DNA from: CAYLLT01 sp964548565
GTDB taxonomy: Bacteria; Planctomycetota; Phycisphaerae; UBA1845; PWPN01
Assembly (NCBI GenBank): GCA_964548565.1
Contig: CAZJTF010000120.1
Span: 1-17,740, forward strand
DNA: 17,740 nt
Direction of reading: 5' to 3'
Under the pieces are notes generated by a model. That model had not been told where the DNA came from, did not search any database, and saw nothing but the letters and a program-made list of their open reading frames with translations. Shown here one piece after another: positions 7,113 to 15,205 of the stretch; position 1 is the stretch's first letter, and every line of letters starts with the position of its first letter. A program made the position numbers and the translations under genes.

Positions 7113-10100
7113 ATGCCGAGCCTTGTCCGGATACTGATCTCGGGAATCGCGTTCACGCCGGCCCTCGCGTCGACTGCGGACCGGGTTGCCGCGGGCGAGG
7201 TGAGTTTCTTCGTGCAGGCAGTCGAGGGCCCTTCTTCGCCGGCCCCCGACCCGCGCCTCGCGCAGGCCTTCCGGGATTCCGTAGCCGCGGATGTTGCGGA
7301 AATCGATTTCCGGGAATGCGGAAGCGGGCCGCTCCCCGGATCGCGCCTGAGTGCGGGTCCGGTGCGGATCGCGCTGACCCTGCTGGATCCGACGGGCCGG
7401 GCCGTTGCGGGGGCGGCGGCCGCCGGAGGGCCGACGATCGAGACATTCGCCGGCATCCCGCACGTGCCCGGGATCTTCGGGGGCGGGCCGGACGGCGCGG
7501 CACTGCTGAACCGCGCTTCTGCCAACGGAAAATCGCAGGTTGTCGGCGCGGCAATCGAGTTTGCGTTCTCCGCCCCGGTCCGGGGCTTTGGTGCATGGGT
7601 CGTCCAGGACGTTTCCGAGGAGAATGGCTACGTGCTGCGGGTGACGGCGAAGGACGGCGCGACGGCCGTTTCGCCGGTTTTGGATTCGGGGAACGGACGC
7701 GGCCTGACGCCGGAAGGGTTCATCGGTGCGACCTGCGAGTCAGGTATCATCAAGGCCGTCGTGGAGCAGCGGACGCTTGACGGCTCTCCCTCCGACAGAA
7801 ATTTCTTCTACCTGGATCACATTCAAGTGGCCATGCCCGGCAGCGCCATGTCCAGCCCCGCGCAGCCGCTGGTCAAGCGATCGGGAGGCGGCCTCACACT
7901 GCGCGTCGTGGGCAGTGACGCGGCGGGGTATGGCGTCGAGATTCTCCACGACGGCCTGCCCGTCGCCCGGCATGCGGGTGGTGGCGAGTTCAGCGCCTTC
8001 TTCGAAAACGGGGAGCGCACCGTGGCCGGCGAGGTCCGGGACTGGAGAGGCGCCGCATGGAAAGGCGACGAAAAGCACGTTGAGCTCGAACGGCAGACGA
8101 GTCAGCTCAACGCGACGTTTCCGCAGATGGCGGTCAACGTGGAGATGCGGGTTGCGTACGATGTCGTCCATCCCCACGTCGTGCGCAAACAGATCTTTCT
8201 GAGGCAGACGGATGCCCCCGTCGTGCTGTACCGCCTCCGCAACCGGCTCGAGCCTGTTGGCCGGCCGGACTCCTACTGGAGCTTTGAGGAAGATCATCCG
8301 ACGGGCGGCGGACTTCATCAGGTCTACCCCGCCGCCGGTTTCCGCGTCGGTCAGCTCGGCGTGGGGCTGCTGACCGACGCGGGACACCGCAACCTGTGGA
8401 CGCGGGCGAATCGACGGCGGTCGCCGAAGGGATGGGTGTCGCTGACCGAGGTGCCGGACCCCAACCTGATCGCCGTGGCGACGAACGCGGACCGCGAGGC
8501 CGGGCGGCACTTCGTGGAAATGAACTTCGGCGAGTTGCAGTCCCCGTCAGGGATGCAGAAGGCCGTCGAACTGCCGGTGATCCCGGAATGGAAACCGTTC
8601 CAGGGCGGAGTGCTCGAGCCCGAGAGCACGCCGTCCAGGTTCTCCATGCGGGTGGACTCCGCCGAGGCAGGCAACCGCGGGATCACCATTCCGCTCCGGC
8701 TGCCGGGCGGAACGCAGTACGAACTCACATTCAAGTATCGCGGCGATTGCCGCCACCTGGGAATCCGTCTCTGGGACGGCAAGACCGGACGGGATGCAGG
8801 CCCGTACGATGACGCGATCACCGCGGAGAAGGAGGAGTGGCGGACCTACAGCGCCTCGTTCATCCCGGCGGGCGCATCCGCCGAGGGATCGGATTTCAAT
8901 CTCTTCCTGGGCCGCGGCTATCACGAGACGCAGCCATGTCGGATACAGATCCGTGACTTGTCGCTGTCCGCCCGGCCCGCTCGGACGCTCTGCTATCATC
9001 CGCTGCGCCTGGGAGAGACGGCGACGAAGACGATGTTCATCTTCGTCGAGCCGTCGACGTCGATCGGGGACCTGCGCCGCGCGAGCCAGGTTCGCCTGTC
9101 GGAAGGCCTTGGTTTCCGCGGATCCGATGAGGAGAAAATCTTCTACGCCACCAGCAGGATGCTGTCGTGGATCGCCGAGCCGCTGGATCTCACGCCGCTG
9201 GTCGTGCCGAGCCTGAGCTACTCGCCCGACGTCTACTTCCGCGATGCCTTCTGGATCTGCCTCTCGACGTACGACCGGGCGGTCAGCGAAGCGATGTGCG
9301 CCAAGTGGGGTGCGACGCAGGCGGAAGACGGGAGCCTCGACACGATCCTGACGCCGTACTTCGGCAGCCTCGAGAACGTCGACAACGACTCCGGCGTTTA
9401 TTACATTCTCTGGAACTACGTCAATCACAAGCGGTACAGGACGCCGATCGACAGCGAACGGGTCGCGCGGGCACTTGGTTTCCTCCGCAAGATCTGGGAT
9501 CCCGACGGCGACGGCGTCATTGTCAGCCGGACCCCGTGCTCCACCGACACGATGTGGACGTTCGACAAGAAGGTGGTCTGGGCGGACATGCAGGGCTACT
9601 ACCCCGTGGTGCTGCGCTGCGCTGCTGAAATGGGGCTTAGCGTCACCGAGAAGGAATTGAGCGGAGCCAGGAGCGCATATCGCAACCTCTACGACCCGGG
9701 CCTCGGTCACATCATCTACGCGGATTTCCCCGACCGGCGAAACATACTGTGCCCTGGCGTCTTCTTCGGCGAATTCCTCAGCCTCTGGTTGTGGAACGAG
9801 CCGATTCTCAGTGACGAAGCGGTCGTGAACACGCTCGAGAAGCTTCCCGTCTCGCCTGTCTGCGGCGGCATTCCCGGCTGGGTGTACTACGCGGACGGCA
9901 AGATCGAGTACTTCACGAAGGAGCGCAACCCCTTCTCCGTGGCTGCGGGGCAGGACATCCCGTGGAAGCCCGGCGTGTATACGAACGGGGCGGCCTGGTT
10001 CTATCAGGACTACTACGCGTACGCGGTCGGGCACAAGCATGGATGGAAGCCGGCCCTCGAGCGGATGAAGCAGCGTGCCGCGGCCGAACTCGGCTACAGC

Positions 10101-10268
10101 AGGGACTGGCCCATCTCGTGGGAATGGCTGCCGACGACGGAGGAGGCAGCGCGCGAGTGTCGCCCGGAGGGCCTCACGAAGGTCTTTGGCTGGAACGCCT
10201 CAATGCTGATCGCCAACGAGCTGGTGGGGCTGCGCCGGCCGGAGTGGGACCCGGATTTCGGAAGGTAA
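7113..10268 (+). CDS. Secreted multidomain six-hairpin glycosidase-like protein with N-terminal novel module
   Basis: 1051 aa from ATG 7113, chosen for the GGAGG ribosome site 9 nt upstream and the signal peptide that follows ('LVRILISGIAFTPALA'). The frame is open further upstream, but that part is Arg-rich and antisense to the transporter. Domains in order: the locus-specific module at about 30-240 ('VSFF' to 'YLDHIQVA'); a beta-rich region at about 245-500; a jelly-roll-like, possibly carbohydrate-binding region at about 507-625 ('YELTFKYRGDC', 'WRTYSASFIPAG'); and a helical toroid-like catalytic region at about 669-1051. The last has 'DVYFRDAFWICLSTYD' (D711 a candidate acid), 'ILWNYVNHKRYRTPID', 'PGVYTNGAAWFYQDYY' and 'FGWNASMLIANELVGL', which resemble six-hairpin glycosidases. 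The specific family is not recognised. It heads the plus-strand cluster, 15 nt before the next gene, so both are probably cotranscribed. Role inferred: extracellular glycan cleavage. Confidence 0.85.
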   Translation: MPSLVRILISGIAFTPALASTADRVAAGEVSFFVQAVEGPSSPAPDPRLAQAFRDSVAADVAEIDFRECGSGPLPGSRLSAGPVRIALTLLDPTGRAVAGAAAAGGPTIETFAGIPHVPGIFGGGPDGAALLNRASANGKSQVVGAAIEFAFSAPVRGFGAWVVQDVSEENGYVLRVTAKDGATAVSPVLDSGNGRGLTPEGFIGATCESGIIKAVVEQRTLDGSPSDRNFFYLDHIQVAMPGSAMSSPAQPLVKRSGGGLTLRVVGSDAAGYGVEILHDGLPVARHAGGGEFSAFFENGERTVAGEVRDWRGAAWKGDEKHVELERQTSQLNATFPQMAVNVEMRVAYDVVHPHVVRKQIFLRQTDAPVVLYRLRNRLEPVGRPDSYWSFEEDHPTGGGLHQVYPAAGFRVGQLGVGLLTDAGHRNLWTRANRRRSPKGWVSLTEVPDPNLIAVATNADREAGRHFVEMNFGELQSPSGMQKAVELPVIPEWKPFQGGVLEPESTPSRFSMRVDSAEAGNRGITIPLRLPGGTQYELTFKYRGDCRHLGIRLWDGKTGRDAGPYDDAITAEKEEWRTYSASFIPAGASAEGSDFNLFLGRGYHETQPCRIQIRDLSLSARPARTLCYHPLRLGETATKTMFIFVEPSTSIGDLRRASQVRLSEGLGFRGSDEEKIFYATSRMLSWIAEPLDLTPLVVPSLSYSPDVYFRDAFWICLSTYDRAVSEAMCAKWGATQAEDGSLDTILTPYFGSLENVDNDSGVYYILWNYVNHKRYRTPIDSERVARALGFLRKIWDPDGDGVIVSRTPCSTDTMWTFDKKVVWADMQGYYPVVLRCAAEMGLSVTEKELSGARSAYRNLYDPGLGHIIYADFPDRRNILCPGVFFGEFLSLWLWNEPILSDEAVVNTLEKLPVSPVCGGIPGWVYYADGKIEYFTKERNPFSVAAGQDIPWKPGVYTNGAAWFYQDYYAYAVGHKHGWKPALERMKQRAAAELGYSRDWPISWEWLPTTEEAARECRPEGLTKVFGWNASMLIANELVGLRRPEWDPDFGR
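7200..7832 (+). repeat. Novel ~211-aa module, copy 1 (most divergent)
   Basis: Residues about 30-240 of the 1051-aa protein. It shares with the other copies the 'FFV' opening, 'IETFAGIPHVPGI', 'GGPDGAALLNR', 'IEFAFSAPVRGFGAW', 'NGYVLRVT', 'EGFIGA', 'VEQRTLDGSPSDRNFFYLDH' and terminal 'IQV'. The first third differs most from the others, lacking the 'NPDG' and 'SPLLAG' wording. Confidence 0.85.
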
Positions 10269-10283
10269 GGATCGGGGCGACCA

Positions 10284-12866
10284 ATGTCTGTCGGACGCAA
10301 ACCCATGGGAGGACTTCTCCGCATCATTACCGCGGCGGCCGTGGTTTCGTACGCGCTCCTGCCGGCAGGCGGTGCCGTTCAGTTCTTCGTCCGGCCGGAC
10401 GGGCGTCTGGCAGGCTCTCCTCCCGCCGACCCCGCGCACGACCGTGCGTTCCAGTCCGCCCTCACGCGTCCGTTCACGGAATTCGGGTTTCAGAGCTACG
10501 GCAGCGGCTACATCTTCGACCCTTCGCCGCTGCTGGCCGGCGCGGTTGTCGTGCGCCCCTGTCTCCTGACGGCTCACGGCTACGATGCGGCGGAGCTGGC
10601 ACTGAACGGGCGGCGGTTGATCGAGACGTGGCCCGGAATACCATTTGTTGAGGGTATCGCAGGGGGCGGGCCGGACGGTGCGGCACTTCTCAATCGGACG
10701 TTCTCGCCCTGGGGAGACGCGCGGGGAGCCGCGGTCGAGTTCACGTTCTCCTCGCCGGTGGAAGGCTTCGGAACCTGGGTGCTCGACGACACTGCCGAAG
10801 CGAACGGCTTCGTGCTGCTCGTTACCGAGAACGGCGGCGCGAGCTCCGCCTCGCCGGTACTCGAGTCGGGGAACGGCACCACGTTTGCGGTAGAGGGCTT
10901 CATCGGCGTCGTTTCTTTGCTGGGGATTACGCGGGTGGTTGTGCAGCAGAGGACGCTGGCGGGCGTTCCGTCCAATGCTGACTTCTTCTACTTAGATCAT
11001 ATTCAGGTCGGAGGGGCGGCTCCGCCTGCACCTCCCTGCAGCAGTCCGGTCTCGGATCTCGACGGGGACGGGGACGTCGATCAGACCGACTTTGGCCTGC
11101 TGCAGCGCTGCCTCACGGGACCGGCGACTCCGCTCGAGGAATCCTGCGCGTGCGCGGACTGGAACCGGGACACGTCGGTGGACGTGGCTGACCTGGAGGC
11201 GTTTCTCGCCTGCGTGAGCGGCCCGGCGGCACCGGCGCTGCCGGGGTGCAATGCCTTTCCGCCCCGGCAGGCGGCCATCGATCGCGTTGAGTCGATGCCG
11301 AACATGCCGCAGCCATACGCGATGCGGGATTGGAACGCCGTCGCGCGCGGCTTCGATCTGCTCGCATTCAATCCGCAGGCATCGGGCCAGTACCTTCCGC
11401 TCGTTTGGCTCCTGCCGTCTGGCTCGTCTCCGACCGGCTATGGTCTCCCGAGTTATGTCGGTGATTACCGCACCGACGAAAACGGGCGGGTGCACGAGGG
11501 CATCACCTGCCTCGGGGCGGTCCTTGGCGCGACGGTGGCCGGCGTGAACAAGGCCCAGGGCACGTACAACTGGGTTCGGCTGGCGACGCACCACTTCAAC
11601 ACGGACCCGGCCCAGCGCCTCGTTCTGAACCGCGGCTCCAGCGGCGGTTCCTTCTGGTACGACATCCTTCCTCATCTGATCTTCTACGGAATTGCCGACC
11701 GGTACCCTCAGGAATCCCAGCTCCAGAGCATCCTGACGGAGACTGCGGGCCGCTGGTACGACGCGTGCGTCGCGCTCGGCGGCGGCCCGCAGAGCGCGCC
11801 TGACTTCAACCACACGGCGTTCGACTTCGCCGTCATGCAGCCGGTGGACAACGGCGTCTGGAAGGAGCCGGACGCGGGCGCCGGCGTCGCATGGCTCCAG
11901 TACATGGCGTACGTCAGGACGGGGGAGCAGCGTTTCCTGAACTCCACGGACTGGTGCCTGCGGTACCTGCAGGGGCTGACGGCGAATCCCGTCTACGAAG
12001 CGATGCTGCCCTTCGGTGCCTACACGGCGGCGCGGATGAATGCGGAGGAAGGCCGGGCTTACGAGGTCGGCAAGCTGATCAACTGGTGCTTCGACCGCAG
12101 CGAAACGCGCCCCGACTGGGGTGTCCTGGCGAATACCTGGCTCGGCCACGACGTCCACGGGCTAGCCGGCGCCGTGAACCGTCCACCGCGCAGCGAGGGC
12201 GGCGGCTACGCGTTCGCGATGAACACTTACTGCATGGCATGGCCGCTGGTTCCGCTGGTCCGCTATGACGACCGGTACGCACGGGCGATCGGCAAGTGGG
12301 TGCTGAATGCCGCCAATGCGGCGCGACTGTTCTACGCCAACGCGCACCCACCCTCGCGGCAGTCCTGCCCGAGCTGGGCCGGTGACCCGACCGCCGTCAT
12401 TGCGTACGAAGGGCTCAAGCACCGTTGGCTCGGCAGCGAGGAACTCTATGCGAGCGGTGATCCGCTGACATATGGATGGGGCCCTCAGACCGACTTCGGC
12501 GTATACGGGTCCGCACTGGTCGGGATCTTCGGTGGGATCATCCAGCGCACGAATGTGGACGGGATTCTGCAGTTGAACCTGCTCGCAACGGACTTTTTCC
12601 GCAGGCCGGCTTACCCGTCATTCCTGTACTTCAATCCGCACATGACGAATTGTGATGTCACTATCCACGTGGGTTCACGGCCCGTCGATCTGTACGACGC
12701 CGTGAGCAACCGGTTTCTGGCCCGCAGCGTCACCGGTAACGCGGTCTTCACGCTGGCAGCGGACAACGCGGTGATTCTGGTCCTGGTTCCCGCCGATGCC
12801 GTGATGACGCGGCAGGGCGGCAGGACGCTGATGAACAATATCGTCGTGGATTACCGGAGCAACTGA
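10284..12866 (+). CDS. Secreted module-dockerin-toroid protein (860 aa)
   Basis: The signal peptide spans about residues 8-31 ('LLRIITAAAVVSYALL', 'AGGA'). The ATG at 10284 is preferred over ATG 10305 because GGGG (10274-10277) and AAGGA (10267-10271) lie before it. Domains in order: novel module at about 32-243; a dockerin-type pair at about 255-322, with calcium-loop-like 'DLDGDGDVDQTDF' and 'DWNRDTSVDVADLEAFL'; and a 530-residue domain from about 329 to the end, homologous to the exported 583-aa minus-strand protein. Dockerins in planctomycetes occur widely without cellulosomes, so attachment to a cohesin is not assured. An internal dockerin between a binding-like module and an enzyme-like domain is unusual. 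It follows the 1051-aa gene by 15 nt and is followed by a candidate terminator, so it probably ends that transcript. Enzymatic activity is inferred from context only. Confidence 0.85.
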   Translation: MSVGRKPMGGLLRIITAAAVVSYALLPAGGAVQFFVRPDGRLAGSPPADPAHDRAFQSALTRPFTEFGFQSYGSGYIFDPSPLLAGAVVVRPCLLTAHGYDAAELALNGRRLIETWPGIPFVEGIAGGGPDGAALLNRTFSPWGDARGAAVEFTFSSPVEGFGTWVLDDTAEANGFVLLVTENGGASSASPVLESGNGTTFAVEGFIGVVSLLGITRVVVQQRTLAGVPSNADFFYLDHIQVGGAAPPAPPCSSPVSDLDGDGDVDQTDFGLLQRCLTGPATPLEESCACADWNRDTSVDVADLEAFLACVSGPAAPALPGCNAFPPRQAAIDRVESMPNMPQPYAMRDWNAVARGFDLLAFNPQASGQYLPLVWLLPSGSSPTGYGLPSYVGDYRTDENGRVHEGITCLGAVLGATVAGVNKAQGTYNWVRLATHHFNTDPAQRLVLNRGSSGGSFWYDILPHLIFYGIADRYPQESQLQSILTETAGRWYDACVALGGGPQSAPDFNHTAFDFAVMQPVDNGVWKEPDAGAGVAWLQYMAYVRTGEQRFLNSTDWCLRYLQGLTANPVYEAMLPFGAYTAARMNAEEGRAYEVGKLINWCFDRSETRPDWGVLANTWLGHDVHGLAGAVNRPPRSEGGGYAFAMNTYCMAWPLVPLVRYDDRYARAIGKWVLNAANAARLFYANAHPPSRQSCPSWAGDPTAVIAYEGLKHRWLGSEELYASGDPLTYGWGPQTDFGVYGSALVGIFGGIIQRTNVDGILQLNLLATDFFRRPAYPSFLYFNPHMTNCDVTIHVGSRPVDLYDAVSNRFLARSVTGNAVFTLAADNAVILVLVPADAVMTRQGGRTLMNNIVVDYRSN
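10377..11012 (+). repeat. Novel ~211-aa module, copy 2
   Basis: Residues about 32-243 of the 860-aa protein. It has the full consensus: 'VQFFVRPDG', 'DRAFQSALTRPFTEFGF', 'GSGYIFDPSPLLAG', 'RLIETWPGIPFVEGI', 'GAALLNRTF', 'VEFTFSSPVEGFGTW', 'ANGFVLLVTENGGA', 'EGFIGVV' and 'DFFYLDHIQVGG'. It ends directly before the dockerin pair, which fixes the C-terminal boundary. Confidence 0.9.
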
Positions 12867-12874
12867 TCCCGCGG

Positions 12875-12928
12875 ATGGGGGTGCCCCATTTGCGGCGTGC
12901 GGATGCTCCGGGCGCCGAACCGCTTTTT
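12875..12928 (+). terminator. Candidate terminator region after the 860-aa gene
   Basis: Two GC-rich hairpins follow the stop. ATGGGG-GTG-CCCCAT (12875-12889) has a 6-bp stem with a tight loop. A second structure pairs GCGG (12899-12902) with CCGC (12920-12923), with an inner CGG/CCG stem, and is followed immediately by TTTTT (12924-12928). The stem next to the T-run is short, so efficiency is uncertain. Confidence 0.45.
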
Positions 12929-12931
12929 CTC

Positions 12932-12960
12932 TTGCACCAGTCGATTTTCCGATGTATGCT
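12932..12960 (+). promoter_or_regulatory. Candidate sigma-70-type promoter of the LacI-family gene
   Basis: TTGCAC (12932-12937) and TATGCT (12955-12960) are separated by 17 bp. Matches to the consensus boxes are modest (3/6 and 4/6), but the spacing is ideal and the next element is a palindromic operator overlapping the -10 box. The 5' leader to the ATG would be about 65 nt. Confidence 0.4.
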
Positions 12961-12973
12961 GACACGTGTGAGC
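12958..12973. promoter_or_regulatory. Palindromic operator-like site, probable LacI-family autoregulation
   Basis: GCTgACACGTGTgAGC is palindromic at 14 of 16 positions with a central CG, the form typical of LacI-family operators. It overlaps the candidate -10 box and the expected transcription start of the adjacent LacI-type gene. A related half GTGAGCAC recurs at 12990-12997, 22 bp downstream of the one at 12968-12975, about two helical turns. Confidence 0.6.
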
Positions 12974-13032
12974 ACTAAAGCTGGAGCGCGTGAGCACATC
13001 CTGTTCCAGCGGTGCGGCAGGCAGGCGTATAA

Positions 13033-14079
13033 ATGAACCGGACTCCGAAGGTTACGGCGGAAATGATTGCGGAGAAGCTGGAGCTCTCCCGCACTACCGT
13101 TTCCATCGTTTTGAGCGGACGGGCCGACGCTTACCGGATCGCAGCCAGGACGCGGCAGCGGGTCCTCGCGGCCGCCAAGGAGCTTCGCTACCAGCCAAAC
13201 GCAGCCGCTCGCCAGCTGACGGGCAAGCGGAGCAACGCCGTCGGCGTGCTGGTGACCAGCGAGCTCATGATCGATCTGCGGCTGATCGAGGCGATGGAGA
13301 TTCTGGCCTCCGACCGCGGCATCCGCTTCATCGTCGGGCACGCGATCGGCTCCGCGGATCACGTCCTCAGCTATCTGGATGATTTCCGGTCGCGTGGCGT
13401 GGATGGCATTTTCAGTTTTTTCCACCATCATCCGCTGCACCGGCACCGCCTGCTGCCCGAGCTCCTCCGCCTGCGGAACATCGTCTTCTACGAGCAGCCC
13501 ACGGACGGGGCAGTCATCCCGCAGGGCGCCTGCTATGCCGGGCCGGATTTCCTCGAGGTCGGCCGGGTGGGTGTTCAGCATCTCCGCGACCGGGGACGTC
13601 AGCGGATCGCGCTGGTTCTCCGGGAGAGTGAATTCCCGTACGCCGCCATGCGGCTCAAGGCCTACCACGAGCTGACCGGCGACGCGACGAAACTTGTCTG
13701 GGTCATGACCGAACGCACCGGGCGGCACTGGATGGCGCCATTCACGCCCGAGATTGCCACACAGGCCGTCGACGAGCTGGTGGTGCGACATCGCGCGGAC
13801 GGTCTCGTGGCGGTCAACGACTTTTACGCCGCCTGCCTGGTGCGGGCCCTTCACAAGAAAGGGTTCCGGGTTCCTGACGATGTGGCGGTCGTGGGATGTG
13901 ACAACCTTGAAATCGGGGCGGTCCTCGAGCCGTCGCTGACGACCGTGGATCTCTGCCTGACGGAGGTTGCCCGTTCCCTCATGCATCTCATGTTTGAGCG
14001 CCTGGACGGCGACCGAATTCAGCCGGAAGGGCATGGCGTGCTGGTGAAGCCGCAACTCTTCGTTCGAGAGTCGAGTTAA
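13033..14079 (+). CDS. LacI/GalR-family transcriptional regulator
   Basis: 348 aa, a typical length. The N-terminal helix-turn-helix at about residues 7-28 reads 'VTAEMIAEKLELSRTTVSIVL'-like, followed by the hinge region with 'RVLAAAKELRYQPNAAARQL'. The remainder is a periplasmic-binding-protein-like sugar-sensing domain: 'NAVGVLVTSEL', 'GVDGIFSFFHHH', 'RIALVLRESEF', 'ADGLVAVNDFYAACLVRALH', 'VPDDVAVVGCDNLEIGAVLEPSLTTVDL'. These are standard LacI landmarks, and the last one is especially diagnostic. The ribosome site before ATG 13033 is weak (GCAGG, 13021-13025). It has its own promoter and operator upstream and is followed after 55 nt by the pseudopilin gene. It likely represses itself and perhaps the glycan genes around it; the effector sugar is unknown. 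Confidence 0.94.
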   Translation: MNRTPKVTAEMIAEKLELSRTTVSIVLSGRADAYRIAARTRQRVLAAAKELRYQPNAAARQLTGKRSNAVGVLVTSELMIDLRLIEAMEILASDRGIRFIVGHAIGSADHVLSYLDDFRSRGVDGIFSFFHHHPLHRHRLLPELLRLRNIVFYEQPTDGAVIPQGACYAGPDFLEVGRVGVQHLRDRGRQRIALVLRESEFPYAAMRLKAYHELTGDATKLVWVMTERTGRHWMAPFTPEIATQAVDELVVRHRADGLVAVNDFYAACLVRALHKKGFRVPDDVAVVGCDNLEIGAVLEPSLTTVDLCLTEVARSLMHLMFERLDGDRIQPEGHGVLVKPQLFVRESS

Positions 14080-14134
14080 GGTTCCTCTCCCGGCCTCTCG
14101 TCAGGACCGGACCACCTCATGTGTGAGACGGACG

Positions 14135-15094
14135 ATGAAAAAGCACGATACCTCTGTCCGCTATAAGGCCCGACCGCGACCCGCGGCCTTCACACTGATC
14201 GAAGTGCTCGTCGTCGTCTCCATTATCGCCCTGCTCGTTGCGATCCTGCTGCCATCGCTGCAGCGGGCCCGGCGACAGGCGCGTTGGACGGCCTGCCTCA
14301 ACAACCTTCACCAGATCAGCGTCGCACTGTATTCCTACCAGGCAGACTTCAAGACGGTGCCCAAGTGGCAGTTGTATGACGAGCAGCGGGCGGACGGGCT
14401 CGCCCTGTGGGTGCAGGGGCTTCGTGGCTTCGGCCACCCGACGCGGCTCGGGATGCTTTACCCCAGATACGTGGGCAAAAACGAGAATGTCTTCTACTGC
14501 CCGGACGCGGCGACCAACGGGCTGCTGAACAAGGGGACGGAGAACAAGACCGCGCGCTCCCTGTATCCATGGAGCAACTGGGGAACCGATCTCGGCTGGG
14601 CGTACGGTTCATACGAGTATCGCCCCCGGTACTATTTCCCCGCGTCGGGAAAGCCCGTGTGGGTGGGCGCGAATTACGATACCGCGAAGAACGCGCGGCT
14701 CTCGATTGCGGGTGACGGGTTCGCCGGGGCATGGGACGCGTTCGGGCCGTTCCCGGCGCACTCGCCGATCCGGGAGGCGCCCAAGATGCTCTACTACAAC
14801 GTTGCGTACATGGACGGCAGTGCCCGACCCTCCAAAGACCATCTTAAAACTTCGGCTGGAGGCGGCGGACAGGAGTTTGCGACCCGGGCCGGCCCTCCGT
14901 CTCAGCAGAAGCCGTTTTACGTGAATGCCGCGCGTGAAGGCGGGGTCGGCACGACGCGGCTGCCCCCCGAGTACACGCCGCTGCGTCCCGGCCCGGAAAA
15001 CGAGCCGCTCCCGACGGATCGCCAGAAGCGCGAACAGATCCTGGCCAGCACGAACCACATCGATCGCGGCTGGACGTTCTTCGACCGGAGGTGA
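14135..15094 (+). CDS. Prepilin-type N-terminal methylation domain protein (planctomycete pseudopilin-like)
   Basis: 319 aa from ATG 14135; a GTG four codons upstream (14123) is an alternative. The N-terminus has a basic leader and the type IV pilin/type II secretion signal 'AAFTLIEVLVVVSIIALLVA', cut before Phe with Glu at mature position 5. The hydrophobic helix then acts as membrane anchor and polymerisation stalk. The large C-terminal part contains 'VFYCPDA' and 'YYNVAYMDGSAR', which resemble the H-X9-DG-type tail seen in planctomycete and Lentisphaera-like proteins with this signal, though the His is not obvious. Such proteins are abundant in these genomes and their cargo or function is mostly unknown. 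It sits between the LacI regulator and the PEP-CTERM gene, so it may belong to the cell-surface part of this glycan locus. No strong ribosome site is seen. Confidence 0.88.
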   Translation: MKKHDTSVRYKARPRPAAFTLIEVLVVVSIIALLVAILLPSLQRARRQARWTACLNNLHQISVALYSYQADFKTVPKWQLYDEQRADGLALWVQGLRGFGHPTRLGMLYPRYVGKNENVFYCPDAATNGLLNKGTENKTARSLYPWSNWGTDLGWAYGSYEYRPRYYFPASGKPVWVGANYDTAKNARLSIAGDGFAGAWDAFGPFPAHSPIREAPKMLYYNVAYMDGSARPSKDHLKTSAGGGGQEFATRAGPPSQQKPFYVNAAREGGVGTTRLPPEYTPLRPGPENEPLPTDRQKREQILASTNHIDRGWTFFDRR

Positions 15095-15205
15095 GCGCGC
15101 CTTTCGGGCCGGTTCAACAAGAGTGAATCGGCGGGTCGGGCCGGGACGGTCGCGTGACTGCTGGCCTCCCGCACATGTGGCTGAGGAAGTGAGGAGGAGA
15201 AGCGA

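Noticed and set aside
6948..7463. N-terminal extension of the transporter beyond ATG 6947
   Set aside because: Antisense to the 1051-aa gene and Arg-rich with no membrane helices; a ribosome site lies directly before 6947.
8547..10040. Minus-strand open frame of 497 codons
   Set aside because: Shadow of the 1051-aa gene, with no domain, no ribosome site and composition typical of antisense frames.
15172..15179. CACATGTG palindrome upstream of the PEP-CTERM gene as a LacI site
   Set aside because: Its centre is AT, not CG, and the flanks do not match the 12958-12973 site.
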